Assembly: GCA_004352715.1 (NCBI GenBank)
Contig: SCFE01000011.1
Span: 2,739,551-2,803,550 of the forward strand
Direction of reading: 5' to 3'
DNA length: 64,000 bases
Source of the DNA: Hofstenia miamia
Taxonomy: Eukaryota > Xenacoelomorpha > Acoela
Position numbers and translations under genes: made by a program. Within the stretch, counting starts at the first letter, position 1; the number at the start of each line of letters is the position of its first letter. Of this stretch, positions 1 to 11,391 are shown in pieces. The notes beneath the pieces were generated by a model. That model saw only the letters and a list, made by a program, of their open reading frames with translations, was not told where the DNA came from and ran no database searches.

Positions 1-694
1 AAGTGCTTTTTTCTTGGTCATAACTTCAAGATGCAACAAAACAGCATAGAGAAAGAAGCATCACAGGCAGTCAAGAATAGTTAACTGTAAATAATTTCAC
101 ACAAATTTAGCAAAAGAAATTTGAACACTTCTTACAGTCTACATGTTCTAAATAAATGAATCTCACAGCTTGGGAGTTGACTCTTATAACTAAAAAGCTG
201 CTACTACTACTCCAGTTGCTTAAAGACCTCAATCCACTATATCTTTACTATCTCACAGAATTTTGTGAACTCATTTGTCATCACTAAAACCTAACTCATG
301 TAATGTAGGATTTGCGGATCTTCAAAGGAATGTGGTTAGTAAAATCTAATCTTCACACAATTGTGCAGCTTTTCACAAGACTACTGTGTGGAAATTATTC
401 TATTGGCCTGCACCATTTTACATTAATGTTTAGCTTTAGTGTTTACATCAACATACTCACAGAGTAGATAAATTTTATGATTATCTGTTTTAAGTACTGT
501 AATCTAGTCTTAACTATCATAGTTTTCAAAATTGGATCCTCACTACCTGCTGAAATTCAATGAATAGAAACCTTGTCAACATTAAAAAAGCCTAGAAGCA
601 TAGTTATTCTTCCCCTAGATTATTGATGAACTGATATTAGACATTTGTAGTGCAAAACAGGATATAAAATTACATTTCTATTATTATTATTATT
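1..694. other. Intergenic or intronic AT-rich sequence, no gene seen
   Basis: AT-rich sequence with stops in all frames. It lies on the 3' side of the minus-strand receptor exon and its relic, so it could be intron of that gene, but I recognise no exon here. Confidence 0.5.
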
Positions 695-824
695 ATCATT
701 AATTGCATTAAAATTATCAATAGTGCAATAAAATTTTTTGTTTGAACTATTCAAAAATTCAAATATATTCTCTTTCAGGTGCGCCATTAATTTTGCAGTG
801 AAACTTGGAGTTATAAGTGACACT
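695..824 (-). pseudogene. Decayed duplicate of a Cys-loop receptor N-terminal exon
   Basis: On the minus strand this translates to a peptide that lines up with the better-preserved receptor exon at 3061-3247. FTAKLMAHLKENI corresponds to VTAELPNEYEKNL, and NKKFYCTIDNFNAIND to NKTVYCAVDLYQIINV. Both copies are preceded by the same CACAGTGTCACT string, which in the intact exon forms the acceptor site and first bases. Here the reading frame shifts after that string, about four residues replace a longer loop, and the 3' part runs into an (AAT)n tract at about 681-697 where the intact exon has its conserved EKDSIL segment. I infer an exon or gene duplication that has since decayed. Homology is by eye over about 40 residues, so confidence is moderate. 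Confidence 0.5.
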
Positions 825-3060
825 GTGCAGAAGTGAGCATTTATTATTAAAATCTGAAAAATCTAAAAAGAACCAGAATTCCAATAAAAATTTTGAGGAA
901 TAGGATGATTTTTAATTTGGCAAATGCATTGAAAGTGAAAGGAGGGGTTCTTAATAATAATTTTTGAGCTTATTATCTTGTTAAGTAAATTGAATTTTCC
1001 AAATATTAAGAAAACCCCTATATAAAAGAAAATGACAAAATTGGTAGAATGATATGAAGTGATCCATAAAAAATTGCAAACAGCACTGTAGTATTATACA
1101 CAAGTTTAGCATAAACAAAACTCTGATTTGAAAAATACATAGTGAGTAGTTGTGTCATAAAGACAAGCTTTTGTTATGAAGCAATTGAGAGGAAGAAACA
1201 AGTATACTATTCTACCCAAAACTCATAGAAACTTTGGTGAAAGCACTATGAGGTGAACAAAAACATGCACAGTAAGAGGAGAAATTGAACATAATATCAT
1301 TTCATATCTGCCTATCATAATAATTTCTCAGGAAATGAGACTTATATTATTGATTATAGATCAATGAAATATTCCACATCTATGGTTTCTAAGTATTCTA
1401 CTGGTAAAACAGTAAATCTTATAAAATGACTAAAATGCATTGAACACAGGTAGAGTAATAGAACTTTGTATTCAACTGTCTGTTCAATAATGACATTGCT
1501 CACAATCTGGAGTTTCTATAAAAACTGTGAAGGCTGCTGAAGCATTGACACATGAAACAATCACAATGTTGAGATATCAAAATTAGAGGTTGCACTTTGA
1601 TGGTAAATAAATATCAAGTATTGGCTTAAATAAATAAATTTGCTTGAAAGCATGGAATAGTGGAAACTATTGATACTTACATAATGAACATGTTTGCATT
1701 TTATTATTTATGACATTTTGTGAAGATAATATTGTGACATAATCACATTGCAATATTGCTTGCCTCCTTACTTATTTTTACCTGAATTTGTTGCTTGCCT
1801 TTTAGACCAAGTCTTTTATTCAGCAAATAACAAACTTTAGTAGGTTGAACCCTAAAAGGGAGCATTCTACAATAATATCTGAAACACAAACATTAAAAGC
1901 AAAAAATGCAGAAGGTTAAGTTGCTTAACTCACATAGTATTAATGAGCTTTAGCCCTACTTTCATTATTGGAATGCTAAGATCTTTTGTTTGCAGTGTAC
2001 AAACCTATTTTTGATAAATGGTTTGCTGTGTGGTTCTCATGAGAAACATTTAACCAATAGAAAGGCTAAAAAATGAAATTAGCATTATTAGATTATTAGA
2101 AGGCATTGATTTTCTTTAAAAATCAACACAAAATGAAGCAGCACCTGCATTGAAAGATCCTTCAAAGCTTAACAAGGACTAGATTGCAAACTACTGATGC
2201 ATTTAGTTAAATATTTTGTAGAATTTCAATTTTGGCAAATACGCAGCTAGGCTCAGCACATACTTTGCTATCCTTCCATTTTTATGAAAGTATTCATCCA
2301 CAAAATAGCATGGACCATTTTATTAAACAGTACTATTTTCTTGTACATTGCAATTACATAGTGATTTGTTGATTGGATTATCAGACAGCTTTGTCCCATT
2401 CAAAAGTTGCTATGTTTTTGTTGAAATTAATTCTGGGTGCAGGCTCTAGTGGAAATTGCTTCATTCTATGCAACACTGAAGGAATTTACATTATAATGTC
2501 CATAAGATTAAAATTCTCTAGTAGGCTTGAATATCAATTTTGAGCATATTCTATAAAAACATATATCTTTTTAATAAATAAAAACTCAATAAATGAGTCA
2601 TTGCTTATACCACAATCAATCTTAACCATTATAGTAAAGTTGTGTCATTTAGCAGAAAATATAGCATTTGGTTTATGTATTTTTGTCATACTTGAGGAAT
2701 TTGGAATAAAGTATGTATTTTTTCATGCTTTGATTCTTTCTTTACATATTTAACAGTACTGAGAAGAAAAAAGCAAGCAATACCTTTGCTAGATTTACAC
2801 TTTCTTGGTATTTGAGAACATAAAGAACAAGCATACTGTACAAATGATTTTTGAAATTACACTAATGAATATTGATTATTTCAAGCCATTTTGCAAAGGT
2901 TATGCTGAAAAAAATATATATAAACAAATACATCATGATATAGAGTTCAAATTTCTACAATAAAAATTAACTAAAAGTAATCCCTTCAACTTTTCTTGTT
3001 AATGCTAAAGAGTTTTGCAGTAATTGAAAAATTGCAAGATTCACAAATTAATGAACTTAC
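825..3060. other. 2.2 kb AT-rich stretch, no exon recognised
   Basis: If the exon at 3061-3247 is real, this is its downstream intron on the minus strand, starting with a good GTAAGT donor at 3060. I see no Cys-loop, M1-M4 or other receptor exon in it and no mobile-element signature. Confidence 0.5.
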
Positions 3061-3247
3061 ACAATACAGCCAGAGCTTAGCATTCAAAATGCTGTCTTTC
3101 TCTTCAACATTGATGATTTGGTAGAGATCTACTGCACAGTAAACAGTTTTGTTATGCATCTGAGGGGGAGGAGAATTCACTGTCAAATACTTTTTTATAC
3201 ATTCTGTCAAATTCTTTTCATATTCATTGGGCAATTCTGCAGTGACA
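3061..3247 (-). CDS. Cys-loop ligand-gated ion channel (nicotinic receptor-type), extracellular-domain exon
   Basis: A single exon of 187 nt encoding about 62 residues of the N-terminal ligand-binding domain. The pattern is that of nicotinic-type receptors: an amphipathic helix (YEKNLTECIKKYL), a PPP loop, then a beta-strand block VYCAVDLYQIINVEEKDSIL followed by LNAKLWLYC, matching the family's strand ending in VxEKxxxLxxxxWL. The 5' boundary is a TTTCACAG acceptor (exon from 3247) and the 3' boundary a consensus GTAAGT donor (GT at 3060-3059) after a complete Cys codon, so the exon ends in phase 0. There is no ATG; the signal-peptide exon should lie at higher coordinates, where the (AT)n gap at 3296-3383 interrupts. 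Downstream exons (Cys-loop, M1-M4) are not in the window. The receptor class, cation or anion selective, cannot be told from this exon. Confidence 0.7.
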
Positions 3248-3284
3248 CTGTGAAAGGCTAAAAATAGTATTTGTTATAGAAATC

Positions 3285-3383
3285 TATATATATATNNNNN
3301 NNNNNNNNNNNNNNNNNNNNNNNNNNNNNNNNNNNNNNNNNNNNNNNNNNNNNNNNNNNNNNNNNNNNNNNNNNNNNNNNNNN

Positions 3384-3415
<32 letters not shown>
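3285..3415. repeat. (AT)n microsatellite containing an 88 N gap
   Basis: (AT)n runs on both sides of N at 3296-3383. The gap is probably an unresolved microsatellite. Confidence 0.9.
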
Positions 3416-3416
<1 letters not shown>

Positions 3417-5104
3417 TATTGAAATAATTTTATTGTCACAGCAACCGTATTATTGTAAAGTTGTACAGAGGAAACCTCAATCTAGTTAAATTTCTACTTC
3501 AGAAATCAATATCAGAAAAACCCAGCTCTAAAATAACACATTAAGAAATGAACTACATAATTTTCCTAGGAAAAACCAGAATATTTATTTATCTGTAATT
3601 TGATTGGATTGTAGATTCATTTATTATTAGTTTCTGGAGCATTTAATTGCACTAATTCTAAGTTACAATCAAATCAATCTACTGCGGCAAGCTGCATATT
3701 ATGCTACAGTTTGGGGTTCATTGCTTTGACCTGCTTTTTTAAACATGACCTTTTTTATTTTTAGAAAGAGGGGATTTATGGTTGCTGGGATGTTTTGAAT
3801 TACCGAAGCTTTTGGGAGTCCTTCCAACACAATTAGAAGGTGTTTCTATCTTGAAACTGGTATGGGTTAGCAGGAATTTACATCCTGTGTAGGAAGCTAA
3901 ATGTTCTAGTCAGCCTTGATAATGACTGCATAGGTATAGACTGAAATTGGCAGGAAATATTTTTTCGATTTATTAAGTCAATGAAGAATTTTGATTTACA
4001 AAAATCTCATTATTTGAAAATAAAGAAATACGTTATTGATCTTGAGCAGTCTTTGTTAGGTTAAAATGTAAAAATGTAGGAAAATGAATTAGTAACTGAT
4101 ACTAATCTGAAAAGCCTCATTAGAAAGATCAACAAGCCACCATAACACTATCCAAAAATGAAACACCTCCTGAAATACATGTAGTGCTTGCAATGATAAT
4201 TGCCTCATCTAAGGCAAATCATATGATACTTAGTCTACTTGTATCCCTAACATTTTAAATATTTGAGTGAGCAGCTAATTTTTAACATAATATAACAACG
4301 ATTAAAATTCAATAAAGAATATATTTCTTCTTAGTAAGTAAATGTCTTCAATTTTCTATTAAAGCAAAAAAAATGTTTAGGTTTCTTTGTTTTTACAGCT
4401 GTTAATACAAATTCTGCTGGCTTTCTTGGGGGTGATAATAAGAAATTCACATTTTCACATAAATAATGAGTACCATCTAAAATTTATAATAATTCCTCCA
4501 AGCTTATTATGAATATTGTTGAACCATCGTTTCAAAAACATTCAAAGAAATACCAAGAATTGAAATTATCTTTTTTTGTTTTAATTAGAGGGCAATCAGA
4601 AGAGAAGAGCATAAAAAATTTGTTGAGACAAAATTCAGAAAAATAAGAAAAATTTGAACCTAGAGTTGTAACTAAAAATTTTATATTTTCGAAGTTGGCC
4701 TTCTAGTTGGAAACAATGTTTTCAAAGCTTGGTTTTGGAATAAAATATATCATTAAAATTATACTATTCTGTGGATTTCCACTGTTAAAATTCATATGGG
4801 AAACTTTCAAAATTGTCGACGTCAAACCGAAGAAAGTTGCATTCAATTTGAATGCTTGCATGAACTTATGGCAATTACAATTGAATCTGATGAAAAACCG
4901 ATAGTAGGGACGATTTTTTTAACTCAAATTATATTTTGACGGACAGAAAGAGAAATAAAAACTGCTCAGTGATTGGTCTCTTTTGGATAGTAAACAATGC
5001 TTGCATATTTTGAAGTTGAAATATTTTAATTTCAACAATCGACATTTTACAATCTGTTCTCTGCTTTACTAAATAATTATTGTCAAGTAACTATCGGACT
5101 CCAG
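3416..5104. other. 1.7 kb AT-rich stretch, no gene recognised
   Basis: The longest ORF (4707-4904, plus, 65 codons with one hydrophobic segment) matches nothing I know and has no convincing splice context. No repeats are evident. Confidence 0.45.
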
Positions 5105-5315
5105 CTTTAGCATCGTTCCCACTATCAACTTTTTATCAAATGATAAATTATCAGTTAACAGAAATTTGTTTTACCAAAAATTCGGATGGACAGTTCCCAC
5201 CCTTGACATTTATGAGCATTTAAAAAAGCAAACCGAGATTTCACACAATCGACTTTTATCATGGACTTCTACACAGATGATAAAAGTCAATAGTGGGTGG
5301 GAACCACACCTTTAG
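5105..5315. mobile_element. MITE, copy 1 (inverted-repeat ends, TTCCCACTAT family)
   Basis: About 210 bp with imperfect terminal inverted repeats. The left end reads TTTAGCATCGTTCCCACTAT and the reverse complement of the right end reads CTAAAGGTGTGGTTCCCACC, then CACTATTGACTTTTATC. The interior repeats the motif ACTTTTATCA in both orientations, so the strand could fold extensively. No ORF. A second copy lies at 39977-40200. Outer boundaries are approximate and I could not define a target-site duplication. Confidence 0.6.
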
Positions 5316-5764
5316 AACTTTTTATCCAACAAAAATATATTATTCGGCATTTGAGCGCGGTGCGTTTAAATGAGGCTGGACTGGACTAACTACAAAAATA
5401 CAATATTTGAGGTGAGCTGTTAGCTCTACACACATTAATTTCTGCCTGTTGGGTATGGGAAGCATTTGACAGTTTTTAAAAATCGAATATTTCATTGCAC
5501 AAAAGGTAATACTTTCAGTTACAAAATTGAATCTGGCAAAAATATTCAACATGACAGGAGAGCACATATACCCATGGGGTGCTTATATACTCAAGGATTT
5601 CTAAATTTCTTTATAGACTTTTAGAAAATTGTTTTACATTGGGAATGTAATCTATTGCATCATCATGGATGAAATTTTTAGTTCAAGACTAAATATATAT
5701 ATATATATATGCATAATTTGAATTGAAAATACCATGCAAGACAAAATGAAAAAATAAAAAAATT

Positions 5765-5833
5765 GCGCAAGTCAGAGTTGAACCCGGATCAACAGCTTGG
5801 AAGGCTGCTATGCTACCACTACACCACCTGCGC
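5765..5833 (-). tRNA. tRNA-Gly (anticodon TCC), possibly degenerate
   Basis: On the minus strand a 69 nt cloverleaf: acceptor GCGCAGG pairs with CTTGCGC (one G-T), the anticodon stem GCAGC/GCTGT closes a CTTCCAA loop with anticodon TCC (reads GGA), and box A and box B (GGTTCAAC) are present. The transcript strand runs into TTTTTTTATTTTTT just after the gene, a good Pol III terminator. The T-arm is one base short compared with ordinary metazoan tRNA-Gly: the 3' strand cannot form five good pairs with CCGGG. It may therefore be a pseudogene, a tolerated variant or a sequencing error. No intron, and CCA is not encoded, as expected in eukaryotes. Confidence 0.85.
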
Positions 5834-6467
5834 TCGAAAATATTCTACATTATTTCGAGTTTAGAATTGCTTTTTAAGAAAGAAAACAATATTCATTTCA
5901 AGTATGTTTTATTATCATGTAATTGATTGCGTCATTTTGTTTTGCGGTTAGAGGGCTACAACAATTTGTGCTAGAATTTCTTGTAATGTGCGTAAAAATC
6001 CATTCAAAACTAGAGTAAAGTAGAACAAGAATTTTCTCTACCATAGATAGCTGAGCTTGGCAATTAAAGAAAAACTTACGATTTCGATTAGGTGTCGGTT
6101 TTCAGAACGAGGGAGTGTTCTTTTGACGTACGAGGGTCACCATCTAGCATCATCATAGTTAGCAATATAGAAAAGCATAAACACAGTGATAGTGTAGTAT
6201 CTAATCTCGCTGAGGTAAAACATCCAAGAGTACCATTAAGACATAAGCATTTTAAAGTAGTATACATTAACGAGGCCAGCTTAAGTATGTATTAGAGTAC
6301 AGGCATCTGGACTAACACAAAAAAAGGCAATTAGAATTACTGCGGATATGTTCTGCATTGGCAGCATATAGGAATACGTGGCAATTAGTGCCGAAGCGAG
6401 ACAACAAAGCTGCCATCGATAGTAAACGAAATAATTTGGATCAACTAGACCCCAGAACTGAACTATA
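5834..6467. other. No gene recognised
   Basis: Short ORFs at 6092-6295 (plus) and 6281-6481 (minus) overlap each other and resemble nothing known. A GAGGG-containing string near 6109 and 6129 resembles the adjacent mariner terminus, but too briefly to call. Confidence 0.4.
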
Positions 6468-7024
6468 CGAGGGAGAGTCAAAAAGTAATGATAATTTTAT
6501 AAAAGAGTGACAATAATTTCAGAATCTTGTATTCTGACAAAAAGTTTCTACACCATGATTTTCGTTAAATCATTAACATGATAAAGTAAGAGTTCAATAA
6601 AGTAAGAATCATTTCTCTACATAGTCTCCTTCACACATCAGACACTTTTCCACGATGTGGTGCTTCCATCCCTCCCGCCCCCTTCGAAAGCAACCATTGG
6701 TAGACAGTGGAATCTGGAGGAGCACTATCCTCGTAGACAGAGCTCAATGCATTAATGATGTCAGCCGGCTTCCAACCAAGTTTCGTTAGAAACTTGACAT
6801 TGCTGCGAATTTCAATTTTGGTGCTCTCCATTGATTGAACCTTATATAGCGTAAACGCTAGATTTTGAATTGGTTTTAAGAGGCTGACAGCAGTGTAAGC
6901 AAATTCAAACTCAGTTCAAATCACGGGTATGAATAGCTATTTCAAATGAGACAAAACTTGTTTTCCTTCTACTTAAATTTTTCAAATGGCATAGATATTA
7001 TCATTACTTTTTGACTCACCCTCG
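6468..7024 (-). mobile_element. Short mariner-type element with inverted-repeat ends and a residual HTH ORF
   Basis: A 557 bp element flanked by TA dinucleotides. Its ends are inverted repeats of about 28 nt with one mismatch (CGAGGG, A or T, GAGTCAAAAAGTAATGATAAT). Inside, on the minus strand, the ORF at 6631-6831 begins with a real ATG and encodes 66 residues resembling the N-terminal HTH of mariner transposases (FLTKLGWKPADIINALSSVY, then SAPPDSTVYQWL). The catalytic DDD/E domain is absent, so this is a deletion derivative that would need a transposase in trans. TIR length and TA flanks agree with IS630-Tc1-mariner. Confidence 0.8.
6631..6831 (-). pseudogene. Mariner transposase N-terminal HTH remnant
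   Basis: 66 codons from ATG at 6831 to a stop at 6631. The first 50 residues follow the paired-like HTH of mariner transposases: a KFLTKLG segment, helix ADIINALSSVYED, then APPDSTVYQWL. The last 15 residues (AGGMEAPHRGKVSDV) are of low complexity and lead to the stop. No catalytic domain follows before the TIR. It might still bind the element ends; that is inference. Confidence 0.65.
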
Positions 7025-7774
7025 TATATATATATATATAATGATTTCTTGTGGAAAAAATAAACAAAAAATGTTTTGAAAATTTTTTGTGCTATCTAAA
7101 TTTTTTCACATTGATGTAACTTCAATCTAGTGTGATAAAAATATCACATTTTTATTGAGTGATGACAGTTGAATACATATTCCTTTTAGTAACTTTTTTA
7201 CTAAATTTACTATAAGTTTATGGGATACTTAGAATGATTTCAATGAGATAAATTCTTGTTTAACAATTAAAAAAAATTTTTTCTAATAAATAAATGCTCT
7301 TCCCAAGAAGATTAGAAGTTCCATAAGATCATTGGGAACCTCAAAGGTTTTTGGGAAAATTTAGATTGTTCAATATCACTCTTAAGTATGCGCATTTCAG
7401 TATCATTAGTGTACAAGGCTAACTCTAAAGAATTAGCGTTACTAGTGCATCAAGCTTATTTATTGAGTTTATTTAGTTAAGTTAATCAATGTTGACAATT
7501 TCTCCAACTTCGCTAATTAAATAATCCTGTTACGAAGTACATGACCGTCCTTTGCATTATCACTACTTATATTGTATACTCCACACAAAACTCACCAAAA
7601 CTATAATGCTTTTATGTTTTTATTACGCTACTGCATATAGTAATGCTTGAGTACTACTAGTATAATTACGTTGAGTTTTGCCAAACGAATTGAATTTATC
7701 ATTTTGTGATGTTCCTTAACTTTTCTGAAAAAAGAATTTTTCTGATAAATCATAGCCCTAATATATATATATAT

Positions 7775-9345
7775 ATGATTTAGACATCATCAAAGAAAAA
7801 CTGCGCGCAATTGAATGGGATGAGATACTAAATGAAGACGATGTAAACCTATTAATAGAGAAACTAGAAGAAATTCTTGCTAAAGTCATGATCAATAGCC
7901 GTAGAAAATCTGTGCAAACAATCTACAGAACTAAAAAAAAATATGTAACAAAGAACTCCTTAAGGAGAAAAGGAGTGCTCTTAATAAAAAGAAAAATTGT
8001 AAGCGAAATATCATTCAACGGACAATAAACAGCACTGTTTATAAAATTCGAAATTCAAAAATGCAATCACTGAACAAAGATGAATTACATAATGAAGTGA
8101 ATAAAAGATTAAGAAAAAAGAAATGCAACCTACATACATCAGAAAAGAAGCTAATCTGCTACATAATTTCTTCTGTAGATTTAATGAGGACAAATGTAAA
8201 GACGAAGAATTAAACAATAAAGAAATAACCGAAACTACTTCCGTAATATCCAAAGAGTAAGTTCAAGATTTATTTTCAAATATTCACTTACGTTCCTCGA
8301 ATGGCATTTTAAAAGAACCAAACTGGTTTTTTCAAATGCTTCTCAAACGAACTTAGTTATGTTTATTCATGTGTATTTAATAGATGTTTCAAGAAAATTG
8401 AATATCGTAATGAATGGAAGAAAGCTGTTGTTACCCCTGTACCAAAGACAAATAATATTGAAGTAAGCAAAGAAAACCTAAGAAACTTCAGGCCAATTGC
8501 TGTGACTCCGATTCTAGCAAGATTGACTGACAAGTTCATAGTTAACCTCTAAAATAAAAAATGGAGAAAAAGGTTGATAAATTTCAATTTGCATACAAAG
8601 AATGTAAAATTACTTCTGATTTACTTTTGTATGTCATGCAATATGTGTACAATTCAGTCAATGCAGACTCAACATGCTTAGTGAGAATGATGTTCTTCAC
8701 TGCTACAGCAGTGTATTTAATACCATACTTCAACATAAAATGATAAACCGAATTAAGGAAGCGTCGCCATTGATAGCAGAATGGATATTTCAGTATATAT
8801 CAGGTTGGTCAGAACAAGTTAAATACAATTCAAATACGTATTCAATCAATACCAATTGAATAAATCGTTGGTTTATCAGAAGGAGGCCCACTAAGTGGAA
8901 TGTTACTTACTGACCAAACTGATGAAATATCAAATGAAATTATGAATATTGAAGATCTGTGGTTGACATTGCAAAATATTCAGACGATATGCGTGTCATT
9001 GGTAGAATCTATGATCAATCTGCTTACAGTGATTATCAGAAATATAAAGTTTCCATAGAACAAGTTATTGAACAGTCTGTTGTAAGGAATCTTAAAATTA
9101 ACACAGTAAAGACTAAAGAATTAATAACATCAAGAAAGCTCATCTTAAATGTATTTTAGAAATAGAATTTCAATGAACGGAGAAGCAATACAACCTGCAA
9201 TAACCTATAAATACTTAGGCCTGAACATTGACGAAAATCTAACTTGGAATAGTCATGTTTCACACGTTATGAGACGGCTACATGAAAATTATAAGTTTAT
9301 TGTATTTTGTAGAGCACCTTGCTAGTAAAAACAAATTATTGGTAT
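7775..9345 (+). pseudogene. Decayed non-LTR retrotransposon, linker and reverse transcriptase
   Basis: Plus-strand reading frames, broken many times, recover a non-LTR ORF2. There is a charged linker at 7780-8260, then an RT region with KAVVTPVPK and FRPIAVTPILARLTDKFIV (about 8420-8555), QFAYKECKITSDLL (8587-8630), a remnant of the fingers and palm with SSVFNTILQHKM (8707-8745), a GGPLSGML motif near 8882, and a thumb signature YKYLGLNIDENLTWNSHV near 9210. The endonuclease and ORF1 are missing. Motif wording is closest to the element at 44450-45350, so both may be one family. An (AT)n run sits just upstream and the 3' end is not sharp. Confidence 0.75.
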
Positions 9346-10759
9346 TCCAATGTTATATAGCACCAGTATACACTGCGAACCAAATTATAATGCAAGTAAT
9401 TTTTTCCATTTTTTTCACAGACTATTAGGTGAAGACAAGCATGCTTTATTTGATGCACTACTAGTCTAATTCTTTTAACATCCGTACCAAAATATTAAAT
9501 TACAATATGTTACTTGAGAAAAAATTGAAAAAAAATCGGTTTTCAAGTGAATCAGACCATTATGTTATCAATGATAAACATGTATTGTGTCGGAATGAGA
9601 CTTCTTAAAGATAAGCATAACAAGCAGAATGTTTAAAATTTTTGTATACTAAGATCAAACTATCCAAAAATCGGTGAAGCAATTTTAATTAAGGAAAATA
9701 AGAAAGATCTACTATTAAATATTCAACAAAGCATGCTAACATTAAATTTATTTTAGAAGTGCATGCAATATTCTATTTATAAATTGTAGTTATTGTAAAT
9801 TTATTACAGCATTATTGTTATACTGAAGATGATTTATAATCCAAACCAGTCTATTCTAACGTCTAGCTAACATGAATATATATATATGAGCAGCGTTCAC
9901 ATATGAATGGGAAATTGTTACTATGTTAATATTTGAATTAAAAAACACAATTTTGACAAAACCAATTGGAAAGGGTTAAGTTTGGATTCACATTTTTGAC
10001 TTGCTGATGATGAATGGAGCCATTTCAACACATGGATTAATAAGGAACTCTTGTAATTTTAAACAAATGTGATTCATACACTTAGTAAAATGAATCTACT
10101 TGCCTATTACTGTACTGAAGACAAGGCTGATGAGCATCGTTTGTTAAAGTAGTGGAACTTAAAATAATGAATAATTTACCACATGAAGAGATATTTATTA
10201 CAACCAATCATTTGTATTTTTCAGCACTTAGCATCCGTACTCTAAAAAGAGCTGATTCGATTGCATTTTCCTTACATGCTAAAAATTGAGATATCACATG
10301 TTAAGTGTTTTAGGACAATTTTTTTCAAATTTATGCAATATTTTGAAGGTTATGCAAAAGTTCAAATTATTAATGTGGTTATATAACACTATTTTTCAAG
10401 TTCTAAGTTTGTGTGTTATTTCAGGAAATACGAATTTTGTGAGAGAGAAAATCTGTATAACCTACGATTCGTAGGAGAGGACTTGTTCTATTTTGAACAT
10501 ATTTAGTAGGAAAACATTTCAGTAGCACTTGACTGTGCTGTTACTGTTTTACTATTTTACATGAAAACCATAATAAACCAAAGTAATGGTTGAAGTAAAA
10601 AATGACTTGGATGCGTTAAGATCTAAAGAGGTGAATTGCAAAAATTAGTCTTAATAAACGTGTTTTGATTGACGTATTCAAAGTGTGAAGAATGATTAAT
10701 ATTTGAAAGGAACTTAAAAGAAAGAAATAATTTACTATAATATTTAACACATATAGTAT
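9346..10759. other. 1.4 kb without a recognised gene
   Basis: May include the 3' untranslated part of the preceding retroelement. A short (AT)n run lies at about 9876-9888. The ORFs of about 60 codons near 10286 (plus) and 10616 (minus) have no recognisable motif. Confidence 0.4.
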
Positions 10760-11280
10760 ATAGGTGCACGTAGCAAGTTGTACAGTAAACATCCTTTGCA
10801 CTTACGTGCTAACTATGAGGAACACATTCGCGGTCATCGTTGTTGGATTGGAATCCTTACAGTAACTGAATCGAATAGAAAATTGGTGTTGGATGAATAG
10901 TATTTTAAATGCCACTCGAAGAATTACTTCTTGCTTGTAGAAACTTTTTAAAGTTCTCCAGTGTTTTTTGTTTCTTCCATGTAACTAAACTTTCAAATGT
11001 GATGGCTACAAATCATCAAAATATATTTGGTTAATTGCCGTGAACATGCCAAAATCTGGAGGTAATTTAAAAAAATGGTCAATCCATAAACATTGCCAAT
11101 CACTATAACTGGATATCTAAAGTCAGACATATATGCATGCAAAAAGTATTAGTTTTTATATGTTTCATTTGTATTGAAACAAACGAATATCAGTAAATGA
11201 TTTTATCCCGTAAATATTTAACACTAACTCAACCGATATAACTATATCGCATAATTACAACTTAAATTTTGAAGAGTAAT
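10760..11280. repeat. 0.5 kb diverged repeat, copy 1 (uninterrupted)
   Basis: Resembles 16450-16862 joined to 17656-17745. Shared blocks include GGTGCACGTA, GTAACTGAAT, TTACTTCTTG, GCCAAAATCTGGA, AACTGGATATC versus AGCTGGATATCC, and AGTAAATGATTTTATCCCG. Order and orientation are the same. It has no coding potential and its origin is unknown; it may be an old mobile element or a segmental duplication. Confidence 0.7.
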
Positions 11281-11391
11281 TTATATTTCAGTGGACAATT
11301 GAACCAAACTTATATTTATGCAAGCTCTTTGAAAAACTTTTGCATATTCAAATAACCGCATTCCTAAAATCTGAGAACATCCTATGGCACA

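Noticed and set aside
8011-8253. 80-codon hydrophobic minus-strand ORF
   Set aside because: Antisense of the Lys-rich linker of a decayed plus-strand retroelement.
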